Assembly (NCBI GenBank): GCA_030651895.1
Contig: JAUSBR010000009.1
Coordinates: 1 to 64,000, forward strand
Source of the DNA: Sideroxyarcus sp.
GTDB lineage: Bacteria; Pseudomonadota; Gammaproteobacteria; Burkholderiales; Gallionellaceae
Reading direction: 5' to 3'
DNA length: 64,000 nucleotides
This document shows positions 15,790 through 23,930 of this stretch, one piece after another. The notes below the pieces were generated by a model. That model made no database searches, had not been told where the DNA came from, and worked only from the letters and a program-made list of their open reading frames with translations. Positions within the stretch are counted from its first letter, which is position 1. Each line of letters starts with the position of its first letter. The position numbers and the translations under genes are program-made.

Positions 15790-16708
15790 ATTGGAATACG
15801 ACGAGTACCTGCCAGTAGGCATCATCCAAACTACTGTAAATTCATTGCTAGCTTGGCCTCGAAATACTTCATTTCCGCAAATGTCGTCACCGCAAGACGC
15901 GCACGTATGGCAGGAAATCTGCAAGGCTATGAGGGCATTTAAGGACGGAGATGATGCACCCAAGTTGGTTGTTCTTCCAGAGTTGACCCTGCCTCGAACA
16001 CGACTCAATGACTTTGAGAAGCTGGTTGCCAGCCTTAATGTCATTGCATTTGTTGGTGTTGACTATCGATTAGATCGTACAGCAAAGCGTGTATGGAATG
16101 AGGGTATGGTATTCATCCCTAATCGTTTCTGGGAAGGGAAGCGCTCACGTGGTTGCACGCGCGTTGCTTTTGGCAAGACGCATGCAGCACCAGCAGAAAG
16201 TGCTGCGCTTGAAGGGCTCTCCCCTCCGTGGTCATATCGCGGGGACGACAAGGTCTACATTTTTGACGCGGAACATCTTGGTCGAATTGGCGTGAGCATT
16301 TGCTACGACTTTATGGACCTTGAACGCGCAGTCTTGTATCGCGGACGCGTACATCACCTTTTTGTGTTGGCTTATAACAAAGACCTGGGAATGTTTAGAT
16401 CTCTAGCAGACTCCCTATCACGGACGGTCTATTGCAATGTTGTTGTATGCAACACTGGATTCTATGGAGGGTCCGTTGCTGTCGCGCCTTATCACGCAGC
16501 ATACAAAAGGACCCTTTATTCTCACGATGGAAACGGACTCTTCACCACGCAGGTTATTAATTTGCCTGTCAGAGGAGTTGAGCAAGCTTTGAATGGAATA
16601 AATAAGCCGGTTAAGTCAAAAGAGCGAGCTGAGAAGATTTTCAAAGACCCCCCTCCTGGATTAATCAAACACGTTGACTACACTTTGACCAAAAAAGTGC
16701 TTAAGTAA
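15779..16708 (+). CDS. Carbon-nitrogen hydrolase (nitrilase superfamily), RT-associated
   Basis: A 309-residue nitrilase-fold protein with the full catalytic triad: E68 in LVVLPELTLP, K133 in VAFGKTHAAPAE and C175 in IGVSICYDF. The start ATG at 15779, with GAAGG upstream, overlaps the RT stop; in-frame ATGs at 15752 and 15764 are alternatives. In the known DRT type 1 (UG1) antiphage systems a nitrilase domain is fused to the C-terminus of the RT; here it is a separate, coupled gene. The substrate is unknown for all RT-linked nitrilases I know of. A terminator follows after 72 bases. Confidence 0.88.
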   Translation: MSTKLEYDEYLPVGIIQTTVNSLLAWPRNTSFPQMSSPQDAHVWQEICKAMRAFKDGDDAPKLVVLPELTLPRTRLNDFEKLVASLNVIAFVGVDYRLDRTAKRVWNEGMVFIPNRFWEGKRSRGCTRVAFGKTHAAPAESAALEGLSPPWSYRGDDKVYIFDAEHLGRIGVSICYDFMDLERAVLYRGRVHHLFVLAYNKDLGMFRSLADSLSRTVYCNVVVCNTGFYGGSVAVAPYHAAYKRTLYSHDGNGLFTTQVINLPVRGVEQALNGINKPVKSKERAEKIFKDPPPGLIKHVDYTLTKKVLK

Positions 16709-17061
16709 TCGTCAGAATTGCACGGGGTGAATCAATCAGAGTGATATGGGATCAGCATCGAAATACTTTCTATGAAAAATGCCCGGCATCGCCGGGCTTC
16801 TTCTTTTCAGTGTACTAAACGCCCCCCCGCCGAGCGCTGTGCACAGATCGCGCCAATCTTCGCCATAACCAATTATATTGAGCACCAATATCAGGACGTC
16901 GAAGTGCGCCTGAAAGCCCTGCACCGCAACAACCATCACCCGCGTCAGGCCATGGAAACTGTGGCAAAGTCTACCGGATACCCGCCTTAACCGGCCCGCA
17001 TCCATTACACTCTCGCCCTCAAGTCCGTCTCGGACGCACGCTAACTCTGCAAAGGTTCACC
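16709..17061. other. Gap after the RT island
   Basis: This 353-base stretch contains the terminator at 16781-16806. A possible 72-codon frame starting at 16772 runs through the terminator and has no supporting ribosome site. No RNA gene, repeat or attachment site was recognised. It is the right boundary between AT-richer island sequence and GC-rich chromosome. Confidence 0.6.
16781..16806 (+). terminator. Rho-independent terminator of the RT island
   Basis: The stem GCCCGGC/GCCGGGC with an ATC loop is followed by TTCTTCTTTT. The stem is identical to that of four other terminators in the window, so it may belong to the host chromosome rather than to the incoming island. Confidence 0.8.
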
Positions 17062-17562
17062 ATGTACCCCGTTTACGACGACGATGCCGCCCTGCTGTTG
17101 TCCCTCACCGTTGCGGCCAAGCGTCGCCCGGCCGCGCTGGACGAGATCATCACCGCGCTGGCCATGGCCCAGCAGGGCGAGATTCCGGCCAAGTCCAAAC
17201 TGGTGGACGCGTTTGCGCGCATGGGTGTTTGTGGCCTGATCGCCGAGGCAGAGGGTTGCTATACCCTATCTGCCGAGGCACAGGCGATGATGACGGGGCA
17301 GCGCGCCAAGGACGACAGCGCCACCCGGCTGGCCCGCCTCAAGCAACAGCTCGCCAACTTTGATCCCAAGGACAAGCACCCAAGTATTCAGGTCACCCAG
17401 GAGCAGTTGCTGGCGGCGATTCAGAGCTACAAGGCGGCTCAACACAGCCCACAGGGCAAGAACATACAGACCGACAAGCCCAAGTCGAAGAGCAGCTGGA
17501 TTCCAAAGAAGGAACTGGTGCAGGGTAGACAGCACCTGTCCTCCAAACGTCGCAAACCGTAA
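17062..17562 (+). CDS. Hypothetical protein, winged-helix-like N-terminus
   Basis: A 166-residue protein of unknown function, starting ATG with AAAGG upstream. The first ~75 residues are helical and could form a winged-helix-like fold (DEIITALAMAQQGEIPAKSK, then MGVCGLIAEAEGCYTLSAEA). The C-terminal third is rich in Lys, Gln and Ser and likely disordered. No catalytic motif is visible. A family A repeat follows directly after the stop, and the next gene is equally uncharacterised. Confidence 0.6.
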   Translation: MYPVYDDDAALLLSLTVAAKRRPAALDEIITALAMAQQGEIPAKSKLVDAFARMGVCGLIAEAEGCYTLSAEAQAMMTGQRAKDDSATRLARLKQQLANFDPKDKHPSIQVTQEQLLAAIQSYKAAQHSPQGKNIQTDKPKSKSSWIPKKELVQGRQHLSSKRRKP

Positions 17563-17564
17563 CG

Positions 17565-17600
17565 GCACCCTTCGACAGGCTCAGGGCGAACGGCGAACGG
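17565..17600. repeat. Palindromic repeat (family A), short copy
   Basis: Carries CCCTTCGACAGGCTCAGGGC followed by GAACGGCGAACGG, the inverted form of the repeat core. It lies immediately after the preceding stop codon. Confidence 0.75.
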
Positions 17601-17664
17601 AAAAGACTAAAGGGGCTCGAATAGAATTCCCTGCCACACTGCTCCCCTTGAATGAAACCACTCC

Positions 17665-18090
17665 ATGACCGAACCCCAAGCCCCCACCGCCCCTGAGACC
17701 GAGCGCGGCGTGCTGGTCGCGCTGATCTTCGCCCTAGTGGCGGAGCGTCTGCGCGTGCATTACGAGCACGGGCAATGGCTCACCCAGGCGCAGTGCAGCA
17801 CTCTCGCCGCAGACTGGCTGGCACGCAGCAAGCGCAAGCTATTGCTGGCGCAGCGTCAGCACCTTGCCGGCTTGAGCGACCATCTGGCGCGGCAGCTTGC
17901 CGAATCCACCACGCGCGAGGCAGGGATGTATGTCAGCCATGAGCTGCAAGAGGCGTTGGATCCCCGCTACCAGTCCGAGCTGGGGCAGTCTGTGATGGCC
18001 GAATGTGCTCGCATGCTGGATGAGAATCCGCAACCCTTCGACATTGCCTTTAGTCCTGAGCGAAGTCGAAGGGTCAGGGCGAACGGATAA
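17665..18090 (+). CDS. Hypothetical protein with repeat-derived C-terminus
   Basis: A 141-residue soluble, mainly helical protein of unknown function. The first ~122 residues look like normal coding sequence. The last ~19 residues ([18 protein letters not shown]) are translated from a family A palindromic repeat, so the original stop was replaced when the repeat arrived. Tails of this wording are known from unrelated proteobacterial proteins that end in the same repeat. The start ATG at 17665 has no strong ribosome site. It may be co-transcribed with the preceding hypothetical gene. Confidence 0.55.
   Translation: MTEPQAPTAPETERGVLVALIFALVAERLRVHYEHGQWLTQAQCSTLAADWLARSKRKLLLAQRQHLAGLSDHLARQLAESTTREAGMYVSHELQEALDPRYQSELGQSVMAECARMLDENPQPFDIAFSPERSRRVRANG
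18032..18090. repeat. Family A repeat forming the end of a coding frame
   Basis: The sequence from CCCTTCGACATTGCC through TTTAGTCCTGAGCG to AGGGCGAACGGATAA is a family A repeat. It supplies the last ~19 codons and the stop of the 17665 gene. Confidence 0.85.
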
Positions 18091-18177
18091 GTTTGAAGTT
18101 TCCTTTTCTTAGCGCAAACAGCTCTCCGATCTTCAAGCCGCAAACCGGTTGACCATCCCCTGCATGCATCCGCTGCT

Positions 18178-18804
18178 TCAGTGCAAAGCTCTGTCCAGTT
18201 CGTTGGCGAAGTCGTGATTCACGTCGCGGTGCAGGCATTCATCGGCACGCACCGCGATGATCACTTCTCGCAGGCGTGCATCGGGTGCGAGTTTCCAGTA
18301 GGCGATGGCGATCTCCGGCGCTGCCACGTTGGCGTAGGTTCCGTCTTCCACACCGGCCAGATACTGGCTGTAGCTGTGGACGGCTTCTTCTTCCAGATAT
18401 CCCACGACCCGATGGGCGGTTCTGGGCGAGATCAGATATAGCAGAAAGTAAACCATGTAGAAAACAACCTGCACGATGCGCACCAACAGCTTCTCGAACC
18501 ATGTCGGTTTGGCAATATGCATGAAAGTCAACAAGTGCTGGCGTTCATTCTCGGCCTCGTCGAGAAGCGTGTGTATCCAGCCGCTATCCGTTTTCATACG
18601 GCGCAGAGAACGCAAATGCTGCAGCGTGCCACCCACCATGCCGGGCAATGCCGCGACTGTTTCCAACACGATCGCGCGATGTCCATAGCGTTTGGAAAAG
18701 AAGGCGTCGGCGCAGAACCGCAGGAAGCGGATGAAACCGAAAGCGATCCTGTCGCGCAGGTTCTTTGGCGCGTAATGAGAATCAAGCGTGAGCGAATCAG
18801 GCAT
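18178..18804 (-). CDS. Alternative oxidase (di-iron ubiquinol oxidase)
   Basis: A 208-residue AOX, which passes electrons from ubiquinol to oxygen at the inner membrane without pumping protons. All four di-iron motifs are recognisable: LETVA (E48), NERQH (E87, H90), LEEEAVHSY (E139) and RADECLHRDVNH (E189, H192). The second and fourth motifs differ slightly from the common NERMHL and RADEAHH. Two amphipathic hydrophobic stretches fit monotopic membrane binding. The start ATG at 18804 has AGGA upstream; a GTG at 18873 would add 23 residues. It is divergent from the Cache-PAS gene. AOX is patchily distributed in bacteria and may help under nitric oxide, sulfide or metal stress. Confidence 0.92.
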   Translation of the reverse strand: MPDSLTLDSHYAPKNLRDRIAFGFIRFLRFCADAFFSKRYGHRAIVLETVAALPGMVGGTLQHLRSLRRMKTDSGWIHTLLDEAENERQHLLTFMHIAKPTWFEKLLVRIVQVVFYMVYFLLYLISPRTAHRVVGYLEEEAVHSYSQYLAGVEDGTYANVAAPEIAIAYWKLAPDARLREVIIAVRADECLHRDVNHDFANELDRALH

Positions 18805-19063
18805 TTCAAAATCCTGTTGTGCGTTCTGTACCAAAACCAGGGGAGAGCCCTTGGTGCCGCCACTAAGGTGCACCAGGTTTGATTTCGAAACAGTACGCTA
18901 ACCCACCCAGACGATTAAGTGATTTGGGGTCGGCTTCGAAATGCCTTCCACGATAGACAAGCCCGGCCATCAAAGGTAACGGGGGAGAATTGTCTTGAAG
19001 TACACTATTGGGACAGCTAACACTTGTCGTACCAACGCCCACATCAACGCAAGAGAGACACCA

Positions 19064-20476
19064 ATGCCAAACACCAGTAATGAACATCGCCCCGGCCGGT
19101 TTATGAAGTATTTGGCACCCTTGCTGGTGTTTGTGCTGCTGGCCTACGCGGCTTTCCTTGTCTCGCAGTCCTGGCGCGCGGCCAAAGCTGAGCAGGCGCG
19201 CCAGATGTCGATCATCGCGGCGCTGACCGGAAATGCCGTCGATCTCTATTTCACCCAGTTGAAGGTCGGCATGATGAATCTGGGGGCGGACTTGTCTGTG
19301 TCGAACCAGAAGCCCGATCTCGACCGTGCCTCTGCGTTGCTCAACCGTTTTCAGGGGCAGCACACCGAGTTGCGCAATGTGATGCTGATCCGCGCCGATG
19401 GGCAGATATTGCTGACCGGTGCGAACACCAGCCGCAGGGGGCTGCCCACACTTGCCGGTGACCCCGCATTCAAGAAGATACTGGACGAGCTGCAGCCCAG
19501 CCCGCACTTTGCGATCGGCCAACCCGTGATGGGGACCTTTGACAAGCGCTGGGTGATCGCGGCGCGCTATGCCTTTAGCGACCACTCGGGCAAGCTGGCC
19601 TACATCATCAGCGCCAATCTGCCGATGGATATGCTGCAACGCTACTGGGTGGATTCCATCACACCCGGGATCACGGCGCTGGGGCTGTTGCGCGACGACG
19701 GATATCTGGTGAGCATGTATCCCGAACCGGATGCGGCCACGCAGGACCTGCTGTATGGCCAGCCGGCCCAGGGGGCGAAGACGGCACCTCCGCGTGCGAA
19801 CAAGCAGCCCGTGCAAGAGCAGATCGAGATCAGCAACGAGGTCACCGGGACGACGAGTTTGATGGTGCTGCACCGCCTGCAGAACTATCCGCTCACGCTG
19901 TTCGTGGAGATGCCGGTGACGGAGATCCAGACGGCATGGTGGCGCGATATGCATGCGCCCTACTTCCTGATGGCGCTGGTGCTGGCTTGCACTTTCGCTT
20001 TTTACAGCCTGAAGTCGCAGCGCCGCGCGTGGTCTGCAGAGAAGCGCCGCAAGGAGCTGCAGCGCAGCTACGAACACGCCCTGCGCGACCGCAACCCGAA
20101 CGAGGTCTTCATGTTCGATACCGACACCCTGCAGATCACCTCGGCCAACGAGCATGCGCTGGAAGATCTGGGCTATACGCTGGCGCAGTTGCAGCAGATG
20201 ACCCTGCTTTCCCTGCATCCGGAATCGGGCATCGAGTCGTTTGCAGAAAAGATTGAACCGTTGCGCCGCGGCGAGCAGGAGTCGGTCATCTACCAGACCG
20301 TGCAGGCACGCGCGGATGGCAGCAGCTATCCGGTGGAGGTGACCCTGCAATTGATCAAGGCGGATGACGGGGTCGAAAGATTCCTGGCGCTCGTGCAGGA
20401 CATCAGTGCGCTGAAGCAGGCGGAGGAGAATTTAAGGAAGTTCAATGCGCCGGTGGAACGGCGCAAAGAAAGATAG
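19064..20476 (+). CDS. Membrane Cache-PAS sensor lacking an output domain
   Basis: A 470-residue protein with an N-terminal membrane helix (YLAPLLVFVLLAYAAFLV), a periplasmic double-Cache-like sensor (~200 residues, with RNVMLIRADGQILLTG and LNYPL-type elements), a second membrane helix (YFLMALVLACTFAFYSL) and one cytoplasmic PAS/PAC domain (EVFMFDTDTLQITSANEHAL). After the PAC end (ISALKQAEENLRKF) the frame stops within 12 residues. No GGDEF, EAL, kinase or methyl-acceptor domain follows. It may have lost its output domain where the family B repeats now stand, or act by protein contact. The start at 19064 has AGAGAG upstream. Confidence 0.82.
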   Translation: MPNTSNEHRPGRFMKYLAPLLVFVLLAYAAFLVSQSWRAAKAEQARQMSIIAALTGNAVDLYFTQLKVGMMNLGADLSVSNQKPDLDRASALLNRFQGQHTELRNVMLIRADGQILLTGANTSRRGLPTLAGDPAFKKILDELQPSPHFAIGQPVMGTFDKRWVIAARYAFSDHSGKLAYIISANLPMDMLQRYWVDSITPGITALGLLRDDGYLVSMYPEPDAATQDLLYGQPAQGAKTAPPRANKQPVQEQIEISNEVTGTTSLMVLHRLQNYPLTLFVEMPVTEIQTAWWRDMHAPYFLMALVLACTFAFYSLKSQRRAWSAEKRRKELQRSYEHALRDRNPNEVFMFDTDTLQITSANEHALEDLGYTLAQLQQMTLLSLHPESGIESFAEKIEPLRRGEQESVIYQTVQARADGSSYPVEVTLQLIKADDGVERFLALVQDISALKQAEENLRKFNAPVERRKER

Positions 20477-20491
20477 GCAAGCGCTGGGGGT

Positions 20492-20775
20492 CTCCCTTCT
20501 CCCGCAGGCGGGAGAAGGGTTGGGGATGAGGGACTGTGCGCTGAACAAAACGATATTCAACTCAACTCCCCTCACCCTAACCCTCTGATGAAACTACTAG
20601 CCATTCGACTAAGGCAGCAAGCTGCCAAGTCGCTGGTTATCAGGTCGAACGGTGTTTTTCCCCTCGCCCGCAAGCGGGAGAGGGGTTGGGGTGAGGGATG
20701 TCGAGACACAGCAAATATTGCTAATGTTCACAGCCCCTCATCCCCTGCCCTTCCCCCGCTTGCGGGGGAAGGGAG
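20492..20775. repeat. Composite palindromic repeat (family B), double copy
   Basis: The 351-base gap after the Cache-PAS gene holds two family B units. The first (TTCTCCCGCAGGCGGGAGAA to CTCACCCTAACCCTCT) ends at the 49-nt hairpin. The second (CCCGCAAGCGGGAGAGGGG to CCCCCGCTTGCGGGGG) is intact. No gene was seen between them. Confidence 0.85.
20593..20641. repeat. 49-nt hairpin repeat, copy 2
   Basis: Identical to 3231-3279. As in copy 1, it directly follows a family B arm ending CCCTCT plus a short variable linker (here GATGAA, there GGTGGA). Confidence 0.9.
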
Positions 20776-20827
20776 CAAGTCAAGTTCGGTGTGTCTGCGT
20801 GGAACTTGGTTTTACTAAGGTGACCTT

Positions 20828-21157
20828 ATGAAAAGCGTATATGAAGCTTCCTCCGGGCTGGATGCCCACATGATCCTGAACCTGCTTGAGCAGCGCGGCA
20901 TCTCGGGACGTGTGGAGGGCGAGTATCTGCAGGGCGGTATCGGGGAACTTGCGGCGATGGGGTTCGTGCGCGTGCTGGTTGCCGATGAGGACCAAGCTGC
21001 GGCCAAGCAGATCATCGGCGAGTGGGAAGCGATACAACCGCCCGTTGCAGACCCCGAACCGGAATCCGGCAAATCGATAGCGATGCGCAACTTCATTTCC
21101 GGTGTCTTCGTGGGGGCGCTGGTGATGTACTGGATATTGAAGGTACTTGCAGTCTGA
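20828..21157 (+). CDS. DUF2007-domain membrane protein
   Basis: A 109-residue protein. The first ~70 residues match the DUF2007 (putative signal-transducing) fold: MKSVYEASSGLDAHMILNLL, VEGEYLQGGIGEL and FVRVLVADEDQAAAKQII. The C-terminus is one membrane helix (GVFVGALVMYWILKVLAV). The family resembles ferredoxin-like or PII-type folds, but its ligand is unknown. A GGTGACCTT ribosome site lies just upstream of the ATG. It precedes another small conserved gene. Confidence 0.75.
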   Translation: MKSVYEASSGLDAHMILNLLEQRGISGRVEGEYLQGGIGELAAMGFVRVLVADEDQAAAKQIIGEWEAIQPPVADPEPESGKSIAMRNFISGVFVGALVMYWILKVLAV

Positions 21158-21244
21158 GGTTTCGCCGCTTGCCAAAAAATATTTCGCGCCCGCGCGCGAT
21201 AATTCCAGTAAAGTTATTTCCTGCATTCACACCGGTAGATATCC

Positions 21245-21520
21245 ATGAACACAGAAGAGTTAAGCAAGGAACAACAGATCCTGCGCCTGATGCGCAAGAC
21301 GCTGGGCAACGTGGTCAAGGACGCCACCCCGCTAGGTGGCCGCCCCAACCCGCTGACCGCGAGCACCATCCAGGACATCAAGGATTGTTTCACCCTGATC
21401 TCGGAGCGGGAACGGGAACTGGCCGACATGCTCGGCTTCGACCACTCAAAACCCTATTACACGGACGGCGAACAACCTAATTCGAACGTACTCAATTTTG
21501 TGAAGCCTTCTAAAGAGTAG
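21245..21520 (+). CDS. Conserved hypothetical protein
   Basis: A 91-residue acidic protein starting MNTEELSKEQQILRLMRKTL and containing TASTIQDIKDCFTLISERER, a helical pattern found in a small betaproteobacterial protein sometimes labelled segregation and condensation protein A. That label is not supported by any ScpA motif seen here. No membrane segment. The gene is followed by a bidirectional terminator. Confidence 0.65.
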   Translation: MNTEELSKEQQILRLMRKTLGNVVKDATPLGGRPNPLTASTIQDIKDCFTLISERERELADMLGFDHSKPYYTDGEQPNSNVLNFVKPSKE

Positions 21521-21540
21521 TACGTGACACGCAGCAAAAT

Positions 21541-21568
21541 AAAAAGCCCGGCGATGCCGGGCTTTTTA
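21541..21568. terminator. Bidirectional rho-independent terminator
   Basis: AAAAAGCCCGGC, a GAT loop, then GCCGGGCTTTTTA. The A-run and T-run on both sides allow it to serve the conserved hypothetical gene on the plus strand and the hybrid kinase on the minus strand, which converge here. Confidence 0.9.
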
Positions 21569-21593
21569 TTGCTGGGGTAAGACAATGATTTAT

Positions 21594-21622
21594 TCCGTTC
21601 GCCCTGAGCCTGTCGAAGGGTC
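21594..21622. repeat. Palindromic repeat (family A), half copy
   Basis: CCGTTCGCCCTGAGCCTGTC followed by GAAGGG: one arm of the family A repeat, located between the terminator and the kinase stop codon. Confidence 0.75.
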
Positions 21623-21625
21623 CGG

Positions 21626-23815
21626 CTAAGGCAGCACCCTGGTGATATGTTCCTTGATCTTCGCCGGCAACAGTCGAAGTTGGACGACGATGTTGCGCGC
21701 ATTTTCCAGATTGCCGTCGAGGGCGTTGTCTTCCAGTGCCTGGCACAGATCGGCGAATCCTTTCGCCCCGACCATCCTGGCCGGGGTCTTGCTGCGGTGT
21801 CCCAGCGCGCCCAGTGCGGGCAGGTCTTCACGTTGCAGCGCGGCGTCGATGTCGGTCATATCCTTCTGCAGCGACACCAGGAATTTGCCAGTGCGCTCGG
21901 CGATCTTTTTTCGATCACCGCCTGCCGTCTCGACCAGCACCGACAGATCGATGATCTGCGGGTCGCCTTTCAATGCCGCTTTTGTATCTTCGCTGACATC
22001 GAGCTGGAACGCCTGCACTTCGACGGTCGCCCCACCTGTGGCGGCTTCCTTGCGCCCCAGCCACTTGGCGATGGTGGTGAAGAGCGTCTGGTAATTGAAA
22101 GGCTTGATGATGACGTCGTCCATACCGGCGGCCAGATACCGCTCGCGGTCTTCTCTGGATGCGTTGGCAGTCAGGGCGATCACCCGCACCTGTTTGATGG
22201 CGGGATCTTTGCGGATCAGTTGGACCGCTTCGACACCGTCCATCACCGGCATCTGCACGTCCATCAGCACGCAGTCGAAGCGTTGCCGTCGGATCAGTTC
22301 TATCGCTTCTTTGCCATTGCCGCTGGTGGTCACTTCGGCGCCGGCACCCTGTAGAAATTCGACCGCCACTTCGAGGTTGAAGTCGTTGTCGTCGACCAGC
22401 AGAAGGTGCGAGCCCTTGAGCTTGGCGAGTACACCCGATTCGTTCTTTGCGCTCTCTGGCGCCTGCGGCTCGGCGGGATGGACGCCTTCTGTCATCTTCA
22501 GCGTGAACCAGAAGGTGCTGCCCTGCGCGGGGAAACTGTCGACCCCGATCGTGCCGCCTTCCATCATTTCGACGAGCTGCTTGCTGATGACCAGGCCCAG
22601 CCCTGTCCCGCCGTATTTGCGCGTGGTGGAGCAATCCACCTGCTGGAAAGGCTGGAACAGTTGGGCGATCTCGTCCCTGCTCATACCTACGCCGGTGTCC
22701 TGCACCTCGAAGCGCAGCACGGCTTGATTCCTGTCTTCGCCGAGCCGTTGGATGCGGACATTGACTTCGCCTTTGTCGGTGAACTTGATGGCGTTGCTGG
22801 CCAGGTTGGTCAGCACCTGGCATAGCCGCCGCGGGTCGCCGCGCAAATAAGGCGGAACGGCGGGATCGATGTGAAAGTTCAGCTTGAGGTCTTTGTCCTC
22901 GGCTTTTTTGGCAAGCAGGTTGTTCAGTGTCTCGATGACCATGGCCAGTTCGAAATCGACCACATCGATGGACAGCTTGCCCGCATCGATCTTGGAGATA
23001 TCCAGAATGTCGTCGATGATGCCCAGCAGGTGCTCGCCGGAAAGTTGAATCTTTCTGAGGTATTCACGCTGCCGCGGATTCTGCTCGGCCTTGAATGCCA
23101 ATTGCGCCATGCCGAGGATGCTGTTCATCGGTGTGCGTATCTCGTGACTCATATTTGCCAGGAACGCATCTTTGGCACGCACCGCCGCTTCGGCCTTCTT
23201 CACCAGATGGCTCTTCTCCAGTTCCACCGTGATCGATTCGATCAGTAACTCGTTGAAGTAGCGCGAACTGCGCATCACACCGCCGAGGAAGACGATGAGC
23301 GTGATACCGAGCACATAGTGGACCGGCGTGGAGGCATCGATAAAGGTGATGACCGTGCCGCCGATGATGATCGGGAAAGCGAAGGCGCGGAACGCGCTCC
23401 TGAACGTGGACAGGATGGATACCGCCCCGGCCACCATGCCCGCCAGCACCAGCACCGCCAGGAATCGATACGAGTCTTCGTTGCCCCACATGATCGCGCT
23501 GCATCCGATGATCCACAACACACCCTGCACCCCGATCAGCCGGATATATCGGTGTGCCCAGTGGATGGCTTCGGTGTCGGAGGGTTTGGCGGCCTGATAT
23601 TGCTGCGACAGGTGATAGCGCAGATAGGTGTTGATGGCCATCAGGAACAGCCAGCCCAGGATGATGGGGCCGGGACGGCTGATATAACCGAGATAGGCGG
23701 TCGGCGCCGCCGCCAGCATCGTGATCACCTGGCCCAACTTTGCGTTGCGGTAGAGCAAGGCCGTTTGTCTTGCGTGAACGGCGGGGTTGATACTTGAAAC
23801 GACAGGTATGGACAT
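21626..23815 (-). CDS. Hybrid sensor histidine kinase (7TM-like, HisKA, HATPase, REC, Hpt)
   Basis: A ~729-residue phosphorelay protein. Several N-terminal membrane helices (about residues 20-190) act as the sensor region. They are followed by a HisKA domain with the phospho-His in MSHEIRTPMNS, a HATPase with DPRRLCQVLTNLASNAIKF and GGTGLGL, a receiver with LVDDNDFN and the phospho-Asp in VLMDVQMPVMDG, and a C-terminal Hpt-like domain whose histidine is in LGHRSKTPAR. The full internal relay resembles BarA/ArcB-type kinases. The start is uncertain: 23815 (MSIPVV) is used, and an upstream ATG at 23887 would add 24 residues. No cognate regulator lies next to it. Confidence 0.9.
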   Translation of the reverse strand: MSIPVVSSINPAVHARQTALLYRNAKLGQVITMLAAAPTAYLGYISRPGPIILGWLFLMAINTYLRYHLSQQYQAAKPSDTEAIHWAHRYIRLIGVQGVLWIIGCSAIMWGNEDSYRFLAVLVLAGMVAGAVSILSTFRSAFRAFAFPIIIGGTVITFIDASTPVHYVLGITLIVFLGGVMRSSRYFNELLIESITVELEKSHLVKKAEAAVRAKDAFLANMSHEIRTPMNSILGMAQLAFKAEQNPRQREYLRKIQLSGEHLLGIIDDILDISKIDAGKLSIDVVDFELAMVIETLNNLLAKKAEDKDLKLNFHIDPAVPPYLRGDPRRLCQVLTNLASNAIKFTDKGEVNVRIQRLGEDRNQAVLRFEVQDTGVGMSRDEIAQLFQPFQQVDCSTTRKYGGTGLGLVISKQLVEMMEGGTIGVDSFPAQGSTFWFTLKMTEGVHPAEPQAPESAKNESGVLAKLKGSHLLLVDDNDFNLEVAVEFLQGAGAEVTTSGNGKEAIELIRRQRFDCVLMDVQMPVMDGVEAVQLIRKDPAIKQVRVIALTANASREDRERYLAAGMDDVIIKPFNYQTLFTTIAKWLGRKEAATGGATVEVQAFQLDVSEDTKAALKGDPQIIDLSVLVETAGGDRKKIAERTGKFLVSLQKDMTDIDAALQREDLPALGALGHRSKTPARMVGAKGFADLCQALEDNALDGNLENARNIVVQLRLLPAKIKEHITRVLP

Positions 23816-23930
23816 GCTCAGCACCCTATTTGCGAAAACCACATTAGAACTACTCTCGCCCGTTGCCCTGTCCTCCCAGCAGAACACATACCCGCGAATT
23901 GTACATGGTCAATTGCGCGGATGTGCAACG

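Noticed and set aside
16772-16990. A 72-codon frame after the RT island
   Set aside because: It starts inside the terminator hairpin, has no ribosome site and no family resemblance.
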